Origin: a bacterium
GTDB taxonomy: Bacteria; Blakebacterota; Blakebacteria; Blakebacterales; Blakebacteraceae
DNA length: 5,687 nucleotides
Direction of reading: 5' to 3'
Assembly (NCBI GenBank): GCA_025774615.1
Contig: JALGVQ010000177.1
Span: 1 to 5,687, forward strand
Part shown: positions 3,609 through 5,687 of the stretch, in pieces
Layout: each line of letters starts with the position of its first letter
Numbering within the stretch: the stretch's first letter is position 1
Position numbers and translations under genes: made by a program
Notes under the pieces: model-generated
What the model was told of the DNA's origin: nothing
What the model saw: the letters and a program-made list of their open reading frames with translations, nothing else
Database searches by the model: none

Positions 3609-5687
3609 ATGGTGATCAGGAAATTCCGGCCCCTGCTTCTCGCGATCTTCCTTGTTGCAGGCGGTTGTACCGCGGCCAACGGTCCTTCCGACCGGCCATC
3701 TGACGGCCTGCTCACCCGGCCTGATCTGCAAATGCTCGTGGATCTTCAGACGGAACGGGATGGCGCGACTCTGGTCGAGTATCTGGGTGACGATGACCCG
3801 GCGATTCGGGCACGGGCGGCGTTTGCCCTCGGTTCGGTCCAGCATCCGTTCACCGCGCATATTCTTCGCGTTCTGCTTGAAGATGGAGATCCGCGCGTGC
3901 GGGCCGATGCCATCTTCGCGATCGGTCAGAGTGATGCTGACTCGTTCTTTGCTGAACACATCCTGATCGAGCGTTTCCTGTCCGAAAGGAACCACACTGT
4001 CCGTGGCCGGTACCTGGAGGCCTTCGGCAAGATCGGCGGGAGCTCCATCCTGCGATCGCTCGTCGCTATGGACCTTGAGAGGAACCTCTCACCCGATCTC
4101 GCGCTCTCCATCGCCAGGTTCGGGATTCGGGGTATCCATACAGATGCGGCAGTTCAGGTGTTGGCCGGGTATCTTCGGTCGCGCGATCCGCTCCTTCGAC
4201 GGAACGCGGCCTACTATTTCGGCAGAATGGCCGGAACGGGCTCGTGGAAGTTCGTCGCTGACGAAGTCAGGAGCGTGCTCGACTCATACGGATTCAGTGA
4301 TGAGGCAGCGATGCATCTCGTTCTCGGCCTGGGAAGGCTGGAGGACCCTGTTGACGCTGAACGGCTGGTCAGACGGCTCGAAGAGGCCGATGACTGGCGG
4401 GTGAGGGCGAACGCCGGCCGCGCGCTCGGTTCTCTCGCTTCCGGAGGTGAACTCCGTCGGGCACTCATCTCTGCTCTCGACGATCCATCGATCCATGTGT
4501 CTGTGTACTGTGCCGGCTCGCTGGCAGGGATCGATGACTTTTCGCGGGAGGAACTGGACCGGATCGAACAGTGGATCGGCGACCACAAGGGATCGTGGCA
4601 GACCGTTGTAGCCCTCCTGCCGGTCCTTGCCGGCGCCGGGGAGGGGAAGTTCGTGATGGGGTGGATCGAGGCACTCTCTGAAGCTGATGTCCGCCTGCGT
4701 AGTCGGGGGCTCTCTGCGCTCGCCATGGTGCCGGGCGACAGGGTATTTGATTATCTGGCTGCCGCCGCCCGGTCAGGTGACGCCGGAATCGCCGCCTCGG
4801 GGATCGAAGCGCTCTCCCGTCGCTGGCGTCGTGAGCGTCGCAGTGGCGCCGATCCCCTGCCGTACTACGATCTGTTCTCCCAGGCCCTGGCAAGACGTGA
4901 TCTCGCCACTGCGTTCGCCGCGGCACCATCTCTGGCGGACTCACTTTTCGAACCGCTGGGATCGGTCACCCTCCTCTTCGATACATGGCGGAAGATGGAG
5001 GCCCCTGTCGATGTTGAACCGATGACTGCCATCCTGAATACGCTCGGTCGTATCGGTGGCGATCGGGTGGAGCAGTTCCTGCGGGAAACAGCCCTCAATC
5101 CCGCGCATCCCGTACTTGGTGAGAGCGCAGTTGCAGCGCTCGATCGCATGGGTGTCCTGGATCAAATGGATAACGAGGAACTCGCGGCTCTGACAGCCCC
5201 GGATGAAACAGTGCCGGACGAGACAACGCCGATCAGAATCGACTGGGAGTACCTGTCCGGAAAAGGCGCGACTCCGCAGCTGCGACTGGAAACCGAAAAG
5301 GGTGAGGTGGTCATCCAGCTCCTCACCGAAGAGGCTCCCCTGACGGTCCAGACGATCCTCCGCTTTGCCGAGGAGGGGCAATACGATGGTGTCGCCTTCC
5401 ATCGTGTGGTGCCGAATTTCGTCATCCAGGGAGGGGATTTCGAGCGTCAGGATGGGATGGGGGGACCGGGGTTCGCCATCCGGAGTGAATTCACGCGGAT
5501 CCCGTACGAACGCGGGGTGATCGGCATGGCCAGTGCCGGAAAGGATACCGAGGGCTCGCAGTACTTCATCACCCACAGCATGCAGCCCCATCTCGATGGC
5601 AGATACACGGCCTTCGGTCGTGTTATCGCCGGAATGGATGTTGTAGATTCGATCGTGGAAGGGGATCGTGTCGTAAGAGCGACGGTG
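3609..5687 (+). CDS. Lipoprotein with HEAT-type repeats and C-terminal cyclophilin peptidyl-prolyl isomerase (3' end outside window)
   Basis: The frame runs 693 codons to the window edge without a stop. Residues 1-20 form a lipoprotein signal (basic start, hydrophobic LLLAIFLV, lipobox AGGC with C20), so the mature protein should be tethered to an envelope membrane. Residues ~38-515 are alpha-helical HEAT-like repeats; the clearest are at 54-77 (AIRARAAFALGSV), 85-107, 183-207, 250-276, 284-307 and 378-402. After an acidic/threonine linker (~519-545) comes a cyclophilin domain (~556-693): FHRVVPNFVIQGGDF (597-611) with catalytic R599 and Q607, GMASAG (639-644), GSQYFIT (649-655) and HLDGRYTAFGRV (661-672), where H661 replaces the tryptophan typical of human CypA, as in other bacterial cyclophilins. 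The domain is nearly complete, so few residues are missing. AGGAG (3599-3603) sits five bases before the ATG. Likely role: proline isomerisation of secreted or outer-membrane proteins held by the repeats. The activity is expected from motifs; the client is unknown. Confidence 0.92.
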   Translation, partial: MVIRKFRPLLLAIFLVAGGCTAANGPSDRPSDGLLTRPDLQMLVDLQTERDGATLVEYLGDDDPAIRARAAFALGSVQHPFTAHILRVLLEDGDPRVRADAIFAIGQSDADSFFAEHILIERFLSERNHTVRGRYLEAFGKIGGSSILRSLVAMDLERNLSPDLALSIARFGIRGIHTDAAVQVLAGYLRSRDPLLRRNAAYYFGRMAGTGSWKFVADEVRSVLDSYGFSDEAAMHLVLGLGRLEDPVDAERLVRRLEEADDWRVRANAGRALGSLASGGELRRALISALDDPSIHVSVYCAGSLAGIDDFSREELDRIEQWIGDHKGSWQTVVALLPVLAGAGEGKFVMGWIEALSEADVRLRSRGLSALAMVPGDRVFDYLAAAARSGDAGIAASGIEALSRRWRRERRSGADPLPYYDLFSQALARRDLATAFAAAPSLADSLFEPLGSVTLLFDTWRKMEAPVDVEPMTAILNTLGRIGGDRVEQFLRETALNPAHPVLGESAVAALDRMGVLDQMDNEELAALTAPDETVPDETTPIRIDWEYLSGKGATPQLRLETEKGEVVIQLLTEEAPLTVQTILRFAEEGQYDGVAFHRVVPNFVIQGGDFERQDGMGGPGFAIRSEFTRIPYERGVIGMASAGKDTEGSQYFITHSMQPHLDGRYTAFGRVIAGMDVVDSIVEGDRVVRATV

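Noticed and set aside
3604-3615. ATG at 3604 as start of the lipoprotein gene
   Set aside because: It reads ATG ATA TGG TGA and stops at once. The ATG at 3609 is in frame with the signal peptide and has better spacing from AGGAG.
4214-4944. Overlapping minus-strand open frames rich in Arg, Ser and Pro
   Set aside because: Composition is typical of shadow frames, and the plus-strand HEAT-repeat protein covers the region.
4941-5591. Minus-strand open frame of 216 codons
   Set aside because: It lies opposite the cyclophilin domain, whose motifs are unambiguous. GC-rich codon use on the coding strand explains the open antisense frame.
1-5687. CRISPR array, tRNA or toxin-antitoxin system
   Set aside because: I saw no regularly spaced direct repeats, no cloverleaf with a TTC-loop signature and no small paired ORFs of those families.

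Overview
The window reads as bacterial DNA of moderately high GC (roughly 55-60% by eye), probably from an uncultured or little-studied lineage. No gene fixes the taxonomy. The HEAT-repeat/cyclophilin lipoprotein recalls proteins I associate with Rhodothermota, Balneolota and related FCB-group or candidate phyla, but that is an impression and not a database result.

Left end (1 to about 900): debris of mobile elements. The first ~130 bases encode what looks like the extreme C-terminus of a large serine recombinase. Within a few codons this runs into the C-terminal two thirds of a group II intron reverse transcriptase/maturase, joined just before its LSPLLSN motif. The fragment keeps the YADD active site, the maturase domain and, after its stop codon, a well-folded intron domain V and a plausible domain VI. 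It is therefore the 3' part of a group II intron that has lost its 5' half. GATC sites are rare here and strikingly common everywhere else in the window, so this block looks compositionally foreign, or is a contig junction.

Middle (920-2014): a convergent minus-strand gene encodes a membrane-anchored protein with a periplasmic Tll0287-like (DUF3365) sensor domain containing a c-type heme motif (CxxCH). After a second membrane helix comes a small cytoplasmic four-cysteine module. It has no kinase or cyclase output. A 138-bp divergent gap follows, with a candidate sigma70-type promoter for this gene.

Right part (2015-5687): a plus-strand cluster. A fumarylacetoacetate-hydrolase-family enzyme of the FAHD1/acylpyruvase type overlaps by 4 bp with an EamA/DMT ten-helix transporter, so the two are probably translationally coupled; an acid or keto-acid catabolic/export pair is a guess. 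After 65 bp holding an imperfect hairpin comes a long lipoprotein gene, cut by the window edge, with about 500 residues of HEAT-type alpha-helical repeats followed by a cyclophilin-type peptidyl-prolyl isomerase domain. This is likely an envelope folding factor.

I see no CRISPR array, tRNA, rRNA, defence locus or convincing new system. The items most worth checking are the recombinase/RT junction, the GATC contrast, and the heme sensor that lacks a recognisable output domain.
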